64,000 bases of DNA from Ceratothoa steindachneri (lineage: Eukaryota > Arthropoda > Malacostraca > Isopoda > Cymothoidae), in assembly GCA_963969495.1 (NCBI GenBank), contig OZ018318.1, positions 172,988,040-173,052,039 on the forward strand, written 5' to 3'. The position numbers were made by a program, and so were the translations under genes. Below the pieces are notes generated by a model that worked only from the letters and a program-made list of their open reading frames with translations, ran no database searches and was not told where the DNA came from. Each line of letters begins with the position of its first letter. Positions within the stretch are counted from its first letter, which is position 1. Shown here piece by piece: positions 23,767-33,537 of the stretch.

Positions 23767-24461
23767 ATGTCGTCTTTGTTTGACCGTTTAAAGAGTCAAG
23801 AAGAGTCGTAGGGCCTTTCGGGCCGGAATTATTAACTGATATTCAGGAAGAAGAGTGAAATGAAAGATAAGAGAGATGAGCGCAGGAACAAGAACTAAGA
23901 ACGAATGAACAAGAACTAAGAGCGTAGGAAAAAGAACTACAAGAAACTGAGGAGAGAAGAGCTAAAGAACTAAGAGAAGCAGAAATGGAAGAACGTGAGA
24001 GAATAAGGCAGCATGAACTGGAATTAAGCCGTAATCAATTGGAGTCGATGTCAATTAACTCCCAGACTGAAAGGTCACAGCTTCCGTTAGTAGGATTACC
24101 CGTCTTTAAAGAAGGAGAAGATTTTAGATCATATGTTACGCATTTTGAGAAGATTTTTGAAATCGCAATTATGACATCGAAGTAGATGGTGTCGCCATAT
24201 TTATCTCCCTCCTAAACTCATAGTTGAAAGATATATTCATTCCGCTTCCATCAAATTCCACTGTGGCTACTCTAACCTCAAGTCTGAAATCTTAGCTACG
24301 GTAAATATGACCCCAGACTTCAAACGTGCCCGTTTCTGTCACCAAAATATTCACCCCGGTCAGACCTTCGCCATTTTGGGTACACCCTCCAGAAACACCT
24401 CCAATTTTAGGTTAGTTAAGCGTAAAGTCCCCCAAGAGTACGAGTTTATTCTGGATTTCGT

Positions 24462-24474
24462 CCTTAAAGATCAA
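24462..24474 (+). repeat. Target-site duplication, 5' copy
   Basis: The 13-bp CCTTAAAGATCAA recurs at 27034-27046 with one mismatch and marks the LINE insertion point in gag. Confidence 0.9.
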
Positions 24475-26853
24475 ACGGACGATGTCCCGTACGCCATGCT
24501 TCGACACCTGGGTGAGCGAGGCATGGCCTTTCTGTTAGATTTGTTCAACAGGATCTGGGTGGAAGGTCTTCTCCCAGACTCCTGGCGAATCGCTACTGTG
24601 CTCGCCTTTCGCAAGCCGGGGAGAGATCACTCTACTCCGACCGGTTTCCGTCCAATCTCTCTAACCTCTTGCGTGTGCAAGTTGATGGAGAAATTGGTAA
24701 ATGTTAGATTAGCCTATTTTCTGGACAGCGGAGGCCATCTGTCTTCTGCACAGTGCGGCTTCCGTAAGTTCCACTCCACGTCGGATGCTCTGCTCCGACT
24801 GGAAAATGCCGTCTGCGAGGCTTTTCTTCGTAGACAGCACTACGCCACGGTGTTTTTTGATCTGGAGAAGGCCTATGATACCGCAAGGCGATACGGTATC
24901 TTGGAGACTCTCCACAAGATGGGGGCGAGGGGACGCCTCCCAGTGTTTATATCTGAATTTTTGCGAGATCGTCGATTCCGCGTACGGGTGGGGGGAGCCC
25001 TCTCTGCCCCAAAGGAGCAGGAAGAGGGTGTCCCGCAGGGAAGTGTCCTCAGTGTCACACTCTTTGCCCTGAGCATCAACGGCATCACCTCGGTTCTGCC
25101 AGATGATGTTCTCGCTACGCTCTACGTGGACGACCTTTCGATCTCTTTTGGCGCGGCCCAGATGCCAACTCTGGAGCGTCGACTCGGACAGGCATTGAAC
25201 CGCGTCTCTCGCTATGCCGAAGCGCACAGGTTTCGGTTTTCTTTGGCCAAGACTAAGGTGGTGCACTTCTGCCGCCATCCACGGCTTCACCCCGACCCAG
25301 ATTTGTTTCTTAATGGGGTGCGCCTGGATGTGGTTGAGTCGCACCGTTTCCTTGTTCTTGTATTCGACCGACGCCTCACCTGGGAGGCTCATATTCGCAG
25401 CCTTAGGGTCTCTTGTACCCGCGCCATGGACATTCTCCGTTCCGTGACGTTCAGCGCTTGATGCGCTAATAGGGCTACCTCCTTACTTTTTTATCGATCC
25501 TTTGTTCGCTCGAAGCTCGACTACGGATGCGAGTTTTATGCATCCGCAACCGAGCGTTTATTGCGGAAGGTGGATTCAATCCACCACACCGGCCTTCGCC
25601 TTGCGACTGGTGCCTTCCGCACTTCCCCTATTGAGAGCCTGTTGGTCGATGCTGGGGAGATGCCACTCGCTCTGCGCCGCGTGCAGTGCATCACTCGCCT
25701 GTACGCGCGAGCCCGGCGCCTCCCTCAGTCGCCAACAGCTCTCACTGCATCCGCAGCTGATCTCGATGGTGCCTATGCCGCCGAGAGACGCCAGTCATAC
25801 CTTAAGCCCTTTGGGTTTAGGGCCAGGAAACTCCTTCGAGAGGTAGATATAGCTCTCGGGCCGGTGGCGCCCTTGGTTCTGCCCAGGACGCCACCCTGGA
25901 GGGTACCACATTTGGCTATTTGTCGCCACGCCTCTGCTCCCAAAGCTTGTACTGCGCCGGGAGTATTGCGTTCGACCTTTTTGGAGCACACATCGTGTCA
26001 CGCTGGTACCGTGCCAGTGTATACGGATGGCTCCAAGTCCCAAGAGGGGGTCGGCTTCCACGCCGTATCCCCTCTGTTTGAAGTCAGCGGGGCTCTACCA
26101 GGCGCTGCGTCTGTCTTCACTGCCGAGCTGGTGGCAATACACCACTCGGTACGGGAGATTACGCGACGTGCCCGGTTCGGAGACCGGATTGTGATCTATA
26201 GCGACTCACAAAGTGCCCTGAGTGCTCTCGGGGCATTGGAATCTCCGCATCCCCTGGTTCGCGATATCCGTGACGCCACGGTTTTGGCGAGCCGGGCAGA
26301 TGTCGAGATTATCTTCTGCTGGGTTCCTGGACATGTAGGAATTGCGGGGAATGAGCGCGCCGATAAGGGCGCCAAAGAGTCCGCGAGGACTATGCGACCG
26401 GACCAGCGTTTCGCTCTTCCTCACACCGACTACATGGCAGGAATACGGGCAGCTCTTCGGACTGCTTGGCAAAGAAGATGGGAGACGGTCGAAGGGAACT
26501 TAAAGTTGCGTGCCATTGCGCCGCGACTGTTCCCATGGACTTATCCCCCAATGCCGCGGCGGCTTCAGGTTGCTTTCTGTCGTCTCCGAATCGGACACAC
26601 TCGTGTGACGCATCGCTATCTGATGGAGCGCTCGCCTGCGCCCTATTGCAACGACTGCGTCGTCCCCCAGACTGTTCGGCACATTCTTGTCGAATGTCCC
26701 AGTCTGGGTGATCTTCGCGCACGACACCTGTCCCGGTACCGGGATGTGCGGGGTCGCTACCGCCTGTCCCTTGTGCTCGGGACGAGTGCGTGTACTTTGA
26801 CTGGTGTACTTATTGACTTTTTGGGGGAGGCCGGCCTTCTCCCTTTTATTTAA
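24475..26853 (+). pseudogene. RT and RNase H part of ORF2 in the nested LINE
   Basis: One frame runs from the insertion edge to TAA at 26851-26853, with a single internal TGA (25459-25461), probably a Trp codon changed to stop. RT motifs: FRKPGRD, GFRPISLTS, FFDLEKAYD, EGVPQGSVLS and an intact YVDD box (25123-25134). RNase H has YTDGSK, AELVAIHH, YSDSQSA and NERADKGAK, so all acidic residues expected for RNase HI can be seen. The C-terminal finger YCNDCVVPQTVRHILVEC is intact. The endonuclease and ORF1 are absent through 5' truncation, so the copy could not move by itself. Confidence 0.9.
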
Positions 26854-27033
26854 CCCGATTTAATTGTTGTTGTTGTTTTTGTAATTGTTTTGTTATTGCT
26901 TTGTTATTGTTATTTCTTTTTATTGTTTTCTGTTTAATTTTTTAAAGTAGCCTAAAACTAGGCTGTTTGTTTCCGGCAACTTATGCCTTAGTCGGCAGTC
27001 GCTAGATAGCCCCTTATTTAAAAAAAAAAAAAA
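24475..27033 (+). mobile_element. 5'-truncated I-type LINE nested in element B
   Basis: A 2.56-kb insertion between 13-bp target duplications, ending in a 14-base A-tail (27020-27033). It begins abruptly inside the RT region (DDVPYAML block), as expected from incomplete reverse transcription, and belongs to the same family as the minus-strand LINE at 14531-21090. The 3' untranslated region shares the CTAGGCT and TCCGGCAACTTATGCC motifs with that copy. It is better preserved than its host, so it is the youngest layer of the nest. Confidence 0.95.
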
Positions 27034-27046
27034 CCTAAAAGATCAA
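27034..27046 (+). repeat. Target-site duplication, 3' copy
   Basis: CCTAAAAGATCAA directly after the A-tail of the nested LINE; it differs from the 5' copy at one position. Confidence 0.9.
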
Positions 27047-27579
27047 TATTTAGCTTCCATGACCCCCAAAATCCGTGCCTTCGTTAAGGACAAGCGCTTC
27101 TCTACGTTCAAAGAATGGAATGCCTAGAAGATGCTGATGTTTATGCAAGTAGCCATAACTTATATCCCAATCTTAATAAAAAGCCTCCCCCGTCTCCTCC
27201 TAAATTTAAAATTAATAACTCGAGGAACTCTCTAAGAAATACCCCTAAATTCGTGAAAGTACAAGGCCCCTGGAACCCCAGGAAACTCCCTCCTTCGGAA
27301 CCAAGATGCATTAACCCCATAATTACCACTTTCCCTGCGTCATTATTTCCCAGAAGGCAGATAATCCGTTTAACGTGCGGAATAGAAGGTCATGTACGCA
27401 CGAACTGCCCTCACAATTCTCAATTTAAAAGGGTGTCCTCCCATTAGGTACACCATGTTAGTGCCACTCCTGCTCCTCTCCCCTCTCTTTAAGATACCAC
27501 TACGTCTCTCTCGTCGACCAACAACTCCAGGTGCCAAGTACATTTTCACTACAATAAGAGCTTCCCCGGTCGTTTGAAA

Positions 27580-27880
27580 TTTGAAAATGGAGCTCTGAAC
27601 GGATGCCGTGTTTCCACCCTTGTACGCGACACTGGATAAACATGCATCGTTGTATCCGAGAATTTACTTCACTCAGTCGGTCCTGACCACCAAAAGTTCG
27701 CTATGGTGCATGATTACCTCGGCCGAGCGAATCGTTTCCCTATTGTAAAATGCCCTATCAAATGTGAGTATTTGACTGGTTGGGTCGAAGTGTTAGCAGC
27801 CACAATCGAGTTTTGCTCTGTACTGATTGGTCAGAGGCCCCAGGTTTCAAGTAACCTGGTAGCACAACCCGTGGTAACCC
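27580..27880 (+). pseudogene. Aspartic protease region of element B
   Basis: Peptide NGCRVSTLVRDTG, a stop, then TCIVVSENLL. The DTG triplet is the catalytic motif of retroviral-type aspartic proteases, and element C has the same segment with DTGCT. Downstream comes a block with KCEYLTGWVEVLAA and a LIGQRP segment also found in element C. The protease would process the Gag-Pol precursor in the particle. It lies between gag and integrase. A stop follows the active-site motif. Confidence 0.65.
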
Positions 27881-28099
27881 GTGCTCAGGCCACCAAGACT
27901 TTCCTGGAACCCCTTCCTTTAGAAAACCCCGTCCTTCCGGAGATCGAGACCCTCCGGACCCTCTCCTTTCCCTTTGGGAGAAAGCCAGGATTCAGGAGCA
28001 AGAATTTTTCCGTGCTGGAAAAAGCATCTCATACATTGTCAAGGATGAGCTGTTACATTATAAATGTTCAGACGGAACCAAACCTGCAACACACCTTTT

Positions 28100-29300
28100 T
28101 TGTTCCTCGCTCTCATGTCCCCCAAGTCCTCTAGATTTCTCTCCATAGTTTATTCTCCGGTCATTTTAGTCATAATAATACCTCTCAGCGGGTTTATAAT
28201 CATTTTTATTGGCCAGGTGTGGCAGATAAATTGCAGAATGCTGCAAATATGCGATGCATGCCAAAGGACATCTGCAAAAAGGTGGGTCAAACCAGCTCCC
28301 CTTCAGAAAAGCCCGATAATTTCGGAACCTTTTTCTCGTGTGGCCATTTATCTTATTGGCCCCATTCATCCCCCGTCTAGTCAAGGAAACAGTTACGTCC
28401 TCACTTTGGTAGACTTTGCTACCCGTTTTTCTGAGGCAGTTCCCCTTAAGCACATTTTTAGCGTTTCGTGCGCCAAAGCCCTCATTTCCATTTTTTCTCG
28501 GGTAGGAATTTCTAAGGAAGTATTGTCGGATCAAGGAAGACAACTTACCTCCGAGCTTATGGAGGATGTCGGAAAGCTCCTCATGGTAAAACCTCTGTTT
28601 ACCATTCCATACCACCCAGCCGCAAACGGAGTTTGCTACAAGCTAAATAGCACATTGAAAGCGATTCTCAGAAAATTGTTTATCGATCGGCCCCGAGAAT
28701 GGCACCGCTTTTTACCCGTGGCACTGTTTACGTGTCATGTAATGCCCCATAGCACTCTAGTATTCGTCCCCTTCGAATTACTGTATGGCCGTAATGTTTG
28801 AGGTCCCCTTGCTATTTTAAAGGAACCTTTTACCAATGCCCGGCTGTATAACGAAATCCAATCTTCCTATTCGTACCTTCTAGACCTCAGAAAGCGCCTC
28901 GAGATACGTGCCGACATCGCGTACCAAAATGCTGAGGTAAATTTGAAGAGGTATCGAACATATTTTGATTTAAAGGCGAAGGAAAGATTATTTACGCCTG
29001 GTGAGGAGGTGCTGTTGCTACTTCTCACAGATAGTAACAAACTCCTGATCCAGTGGAAAAGCCTCTTTTCCGTTTAAGAGTTAAAACAACCAGTGGATTA
29101 CCTAATTCGAACCCACTCAAGGGGTAAGGTTTTCCATATCAATATTTTGAAGAAGTATCGCGGCCGTGCGTGTATCAATAATATTGTGGCCCTCGCTGAA
29201 GTGTCCCAGTTAAAAGCGGGGTATCCCGCTGACCCCCTCAATGTCGTGCAAGTAGTATGCATTGAATAAGATGGTGACTACCCTATCCCATCTTGACCTG
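28100..29300 (+). pseudogene. Integrase of element B
   Basis: The zinc-binding N-terminus is traced as SLFSGHFSHNN...YNHFYWPGVADKL in one frame and CDACQRTSAKRW in the next. The core follows: SRVAIYLIGPIHPPSSQGN (catalytic Asp changed to Tyr; element C keeps AIDLVGP), VLTLVDFATRFSEAVPLK, EVLSDQGRQLTSELMEDVG (second Asp kept) and HPAANGVCYKLNSTLK (Glu to Tyr). A PFELLYGRNV block and a basic GEEVLLLLL...KVFHINILKKY C-terminal module come last (to about 29300, with stops). It sits upstream of RT. Two of the three catalytic residues are lost. Confidence 0.85.
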
Positions 29301-29329
29301 TACCCTCGGAATCATCATCCCCCGTACTG

Positions 29330-30235
29330 GATGTATCCCTCAAGCTAGCGTCTCTTCCAAAGACTCAACTGCAGAAATTGCTAAATGGATTCGAGGATTT
29401 AATCTCCGAGACCCCCGGTTGCTCCAATCAATTTGAGCATGACACATCGTTTTAACCACTCAAACACCTGTTCGATCGAAGCCCTATCCTCTTGCCATCC
29501 AACTTAGGAAAGAATTTAACGAAAAAGTGAAAAATCTTTTAGCCTAAAATTTCATCGAGCCCTTGAATTCAGATTACTGCTTCCCGATAGTCATGGTTTG
29601 CAAGCCCGACCAAACTTTCCGCATGTACGTCGATTTTCGAAAATTAAATTCGGCCACGGTGTTTGATGCAGAACCTATCCCTCTTATAGATGAAAATCTC
29701 CACCTTTTTGAGGAAGCTAAATTTATTTCCGAGTTGGACTTCTGCAAAGCCTAATATCAAATTCCCCTCCGTAAAAAACGCGCGTAAGTATTCTGCTTTT
29801 CCCCCTACAATGGTCTTATTCTGTTTAAAAGACCCCCTTTCGGGTTAGTCACTGCATGTATCAACTATAACGGGATGATGCGAAGGATTGCGCAGGACTT
29901 GCCACACGTCTCCTTCTACTTCGACAACCTTTATGTTGCTAACTATACTTGGCACAAACACGTGATAGCTCTCCGCGCCCTACTTACTAGGCTTCGTGAG
30001 CACGGTCTCACGCTTGGCCCCAGTAAGTACCACTTTGCGTACGATACTATTAAGTATCTGGGTTTCAATGTTGGGAAAATTCAGAGGGGCCCACAACACG
30101 AAAAGGCCAGAGCCATTTTCGAGATGCCCTTTACCCGTACGAAGAAACAGCTGAGGTCATTCATGGGATAGGCCTTCTTTTACCGTAGATCTATCACTAA
30201 CTTCGCGTCTATTTTCGCTCCATAAAGTGCCGTCC
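29330..30235 (+). pseudogene. Reverse transcriptase of element B
   Basis: Blocks in order: FEDLISETPGCSNQFEHD, NSDYCFPIVMVCKPDQTFRM, DFRKLNSATVFDAEPIPLID, SELDFCKA, a stop, YQIPL, FGLVTACINYNGMMRR, the FYFDN box (29917-29928), LREHGLTLGPSKYHFAYD, YLGFNVG and KKQLRSFMG. Same domain order and the same Asp-Asn active-site box as elements A and C. Several in-frame stops are present. Confidence 0.88.
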
Positions 30236-30705
30236 TTCAGAAGAGATGCCCAGATCCCCTTTCATGGAATCCCGAAGCTACTGCCAGAATCCACCCGCTG
30301 AAGGACAAGCTAGCGTTCGCACCCATTTTGAGGCTCCCTAATCCCTTTAAACCCTTAGGCATCCGCACGTATACGAGTGAAGAAAGAATTGGATGCGTGC
30401 TGTTGCAATACTCCGAAAAAGGTGAAACCCACCCAGTGGCTTACTCGGTAATAGAACGGGGAGCGTTAGCTATAGTATGGGGTATTACTAAGTTTAGCAT
30501 TTATTTAATAGTGAAAAAGTTTATTGTTGAGACTGACCATCGCCCTTTGGCGTACCTCCGAAATACTAAGATCAGGAACGGACTGATAATGCGATGGCTT
30601 TTGATATTCCAACAATATCATTTCAAAGTTTGGTATATACGTAGTACCGAAAATTGTATATCTGATAATCTTAGGCGGAATCTATTAGCCGACAATGCTG
30701 GCTAA
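30236..30705 (+). pseudogene. RNase H of element B
   Basis: PFKPLGIRTYTSEERIGCVLLQY (the first catalytic Asp of RTD is Tyr), PVAYS, ERGALAIVWGITKFSIYLI, VETDHRPLAYL and a C-terminal STENCISDNL segment. It directly follows RT and is the last coding region before the 3' LTR; about 136 bp of T-rich DNA separates them. Confidence 0.82.
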
Positions 30706-30841
30706 TCAAGTAAGTTATAGGTCCCCTGTACACCCGTCAGCTGATCAAGTATATATTATTTTTATTTTCCTTTTTAACTCTGTACATATATGTATATATG
30801 TAGTTACTTATTAATATAGTGTTTTTGTTCCACTACCCTTT

Positions 30842-31756
30842 TAGCCGCGCTGTCTCGCACCTCGCTACTAAATGATGAATCGACTCCGCCTCCGGGTTAA
30901 GATGTCTGGAGCTTTGTGACTCCTTTCTCCAAACTCAGGTTATTCTGTAGTTCGACAAGTCCAGCCGGTACCTAAAGGCCGTCCTTATCGTCTCGTCCCA
31001 TGAGCATTCGTCAGACAGCAAACCTCTTCTGCCGTGATTCTACCCAAGTCAATTGGTAGCTTCTTTGAACGACAAGCCTTTAAATTTTCGCAACAGTTTC
31101 CCTTCGTTTAATCGAACTTAAGAAAATCTCCATCGATTACCTTTGAAAAAAAGAAGATTCAACTTTCAGTGAAATTACAAGAATTCCCTCATTCCCCTTC
31201 GAACATCATCTTTGAAGTTTGGTCATATTCATCGAAAGGTTGGTTCAGATCGTCCCCCATCTGCCTCACTCGGATCGTGCCCTACTTGCCTCACCGGATC
31301 GTTCACAACTTGCCTCATCGCAAGAAGGACCTTCTTCAAAGTCATCGACCCATAAGACTGAAACCCCCTCCATTATTAGTATTGTCAAGTTCCCCCTTTT
31401 TAATCTGAGCCTGGTTACATTAATAAATTAATTCCATTTGAGAATCCATAATCATTATAATTATCAAGAGACTATCTCAATTTAAATAATTTTATTTTGT
31501 CTGTTATTATTCTTATTTTAATCTTTGTAAATAAAATTATATTTTGTTGTTTGATATTCTCGGCCTATTCAAGTAAATCTCGCCAATCATTTATGCACTC
31601 TGAATATTAAGGATTTGAAACCCAACGGCTCAAACTTGACCTCCTAGTCGGTCGTTAATCCCTGCAACAGTCCTTCAACGGTTCGCGATGCAGTAAGTGA
31701 TTAACTCATCCCCCACATAATATAGGAGTAGTGTATAGTATAGAATGGCTGTACCA
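30842..31756 (+). repeat. 3' LTR of element B
   Basis: Matches 22376-23297 and the solo LTR through its interior, and ends CTGTACCA at 31756. The expected TG start and purine tract cannot be recognised (the upstream bases are pyrimidine-rich), so its first ~15 bp seem rearranged. It carries about three minisatellite units near 31245-31325. Confidence 0.8.
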
Positions 31757-31948
31757 GACAGAGATCGAAACCGCTCATAGCCCATTGGCATAATTAAAGA
31801 ATTGTAAGCGCCAGAACGGAAGGCTTATGCATTAGAGTTTACTTCTAATGGCATACCAATTCCGAATAATGTACATGAAAGGGACATAAATTGTGTTGCA
31901 AACTGTCTAAGTTAGAATCCGGTCGATGATCCTCCCCCTGCGAAGTAA
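31757..31948 (+). pseudogene. RNase H C-terminus of outer element O
   Basis: Immediately after element B the frames read ETAHSPLA, NGRLMH, YQFRIMYMKGT, and then in a shifted frame NCVANCLS, a stop, and NPVDDPPPAK ending at a TAA (31946-31948). This aligns with the DHRPL...NGRLMRW...ENCIADSLSRNPVD end of the RNase H in A and C. It does not belong to B, whose own RNase H ends at 30705. It is the main evidence that B sits inside another Gypsy element. Confidence 0.72.
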
Positions 31949-32428
31949 AATTGTACTCCCGTTTATATAATTGACTCTGTGTACTCGTTTTTTTTTTATA
32001 ATTCTAGAACTCCGTCTTAACCTTGTAAGTTTATGTTCCTTGATTCTCATGTAAAATTTTGTTTTTCTTTTGTACATATTTGTTCTTTCCGTATGATTTT
32101 TCATATGGTATGTTTCTTTATTTTTAATGATATATGGTTCACTCCCCTTTCAGGAATGAATCCTTCTGATTTTTTTTATAACTTGCATTTATTTACTTTT
32201 TGTGTTCTTTTGCCCTGGTTAACGACCAAACCCTTTTTAAGTATACCCTACGCCAGGGATTAAACGGAAGTAATTCATTCATTTTGTAACCGTTGTATCA
32301 ACTTAAATTTAAAGGTCCACCCTTATTGGGCACCTGTGGACTCAGGTCACAATTTTCCCATACGCGACTCCTCCCATGTTTAGGGATGCACTTTCCCCTC
32401 CTCTTGAAATCAGGAAAACGTCATCTTT
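31949..32428 (+). other. 3' untranslated part of element O
   Basis: T-rich non-coding DNA between the RNase H end and the polypurine tract, comparable in position and length to 62746-63160 of element C. Confidence 0.55.
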
Positions 32429-32441
32429 GGAAAGGGAGGCG
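32429..32441 (+). other. Polypurine tract of element O
   Basis: GGAAAGGGAGGCG lies directly before TGTGAGG, the start of the 3' LTR, and follows CATCTTT as in elements A and C. Confidence 0.7.
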
Positions 32442-32589
32442 TGTGAGGTAATGCCCTCGAAGGACCACCGCGAGAGGAAGCCCCTTGGCGAAACCCCTCT
32501 ATTCTTTTTAGACCACGTGAGCCAGCCTGAGAATTTTAGAAAGTCGAGGAAGAATCCGTGACTCGCTTAATCACCCTCCTAAGCTGTGT

Positions 32590-32931
32590 TTGTTTTCAGA
32601 CGCCGATCGTTCCTTCCTTCCCTGCGATAACGCCTTGCGCCGCCATATTAATCCTATCCCCATATCGCGAGGCGAGTTTGATCGTCTGGAACGACTCATT
32701 ATCATGAATTGTATTTGCTTAGACTGGCGCCAAGCGTCCCTTGAGGACCGCAAGGCCCTGAGACGTTTAGCAGAGGAGCCACCCGGGTATTTAACCAGAA
32801 ACTCAACATCTCTCGAGGAGATCGCAAGCTCATCATCTATTCCGTCCGGACTGCCGTTTGTTTCCCCTGATCCCCACGTAACTCGCCGTCGTATGCCGTC
32901 GAAGATCTCGTCAGCAGATCTATCTTTATGA
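32590..32931 (+). CDS. Unrecognised open frame inside the LTR of element O
   Basis: A frame of about 113 codons without a stop. The first ATG in frame is at 32704, so a product from that start would have about 75 residues; the earlier part has no conventional start. The peptide is charged, with a DRLERL...DWRQASLEDRKALRRLAEEPP segment predicted as helical by eye, then a Ser-rich tail. I recognise no family. Coding sequence in an LTR is unusual, so this may be chance; the partner LTR has lost the segment, so conservation cannot be judged here. Confidence 0.25.
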   Translation: MFSDADRSFLPCDNALRRHINPIPISRGEFDRLERLIIMNCICLDWRQASLEDRKALRRLAEEPPGYLTRNSTSLEEIASSSSIPSGLPFVSPDPHVTRRRMPSKISSADLSL

Positions 32932-33259
32932 AGCTTTGGCTACTATTTAGAGGAAAGTTATTGAGCCACTTTCTTCACTCAGAATTGTGCGGCATTTTCA
33001 TCTTCAACACCGCTTCAAGATTCCCTTTATTTCGAGACTGAGACTCCCTGTAGGTCAGCAGAATTGTTTCGAGTTGAGATTACGTCTCTATGGATCAGAG
33101 AAAATCTCATTCCTTATCACGAAGTAATCTAACCCCATCTTCGAGTCCTCCTAGTCAGGACTCCCAGAAGGTAAAGCGATGGTGTATGGTCATCCCCAGA
33201 TTACCTCGTTACTCTTCGCTTAATTGATTTAACTACTCTAATTAATTTGTTCCCCCTTT

Positions 33260-33261
<2 letters not shown>

Positions 33262-33296
<35 letters not shown>
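33262..33296. repeat. (TA)n microsatellite
   Basis: A TA run inside the 3' LTR of element O, followed by further TA-rich sequence. Confidence 0.95.
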
Positions 33297-33304
<8 letters not shown>

Positions 33305-33537
33305 TTATATAAATTACCCCTTTTTGTTATACATATTAAATTTATATTTTGGGGGTATTGTCTTTATATATCCTTTGAACTGCAACTTGGCAAGCCATTA
33401 ATCTACACCCAGTCAACCGTAATTCGCACTCTTTATTTATCGCCCCCAAATAACTCAAGCGGCCTGCGGCCAGCTGTCTACTCGTACTTGTGTAAGACTC
33501 TGAGCGCCGAGCTACTCTATACAAGTGTACCTCGACA

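Larger units (their letters stand above)
23767..27447 (+). pseudogene. gag of element B, split by a LINE insertion
   Basis: Starts at an ATG at 23767 (SSLFDRLKSQEES then a stop). A charged coiled-coil-like EERERIRQHELELS segment leads into LPVFKEGEDFRSYVTHFEKIFE (24070-24170), which matches the same part of element C gag. The frame reads to the DFVLKDQ codons at 24474, is interrupted by the LINE (24475-27033), and resumes after the duplicated target with IRAFVKDKRFSTFKEW. Near 27377 a zinc knuckle has lost its first Cys (LTCGIEGHVRTNC; element C has CYFCGIEGHLSTNC). The product would be the RNA-binding capsid precursor; several stops break it. Confidence 0.75.
22376..31756 (+). mobile_element. 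Gypsy-like element B with integrase before RT
   Basis: LTRs at 22376-23297 and about 30842-31756 enclose a leader, gag (split by a LINE), protease, integrase, RT and RNase H, all on the plus strand. The order protease-integrase-RT-RNase H is that of copia or Gmr1-like elements, while the domain sequences look Gypsy-type. Every domain has stops or frameshifts, and several catalytic residues are changed. The bases flanking the outer LTR edges (CGAGG and GACAG) do not match, so the target duplication is not preserved. A solo LTR of the same family stands at 56059-57012 and was used to define the edges. Confidence 0.85.
21492..33537 (+). mobile_element. Outer Gypsy-like element O carrying two nested insertions
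   Basis: LTRs at 21492-21824 and 32442-33537 both start TGTGAGG and end in ACA. Flanking sequences TCTAT (21487-21491) and CCTAT (33538-33542) differ at one base, consistent with an original 5-bp target duplication. Inside remain a leader (to 22375), element B (22376-31756), the C-terminal RNase H coding end (31757-31948), a 3' untranslated part and a polypurine tract (32429-32441). Most of gag, protease, integrase and RT of O is gone. The left side of the B insertion is leader and the right side is the RNase H end, so a large deletion accompanied or followed the nesting. Confidence 0.75.
32442..33537 (+). repeat. 3' LTR of element O
   Basis: Full-length version of 21492-21824: same start (TGTGAGG), the GAAGCCCCTTGGCG block, TGTATGGTCAT, TTCGCACTCTTTATTTATCG and the TCGACA end. 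It contains an extra segment of about 650 bp with an open frame, and a (TA)n block at 33262-33296, both missing in the 5' copy. Confidence 0.78.
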
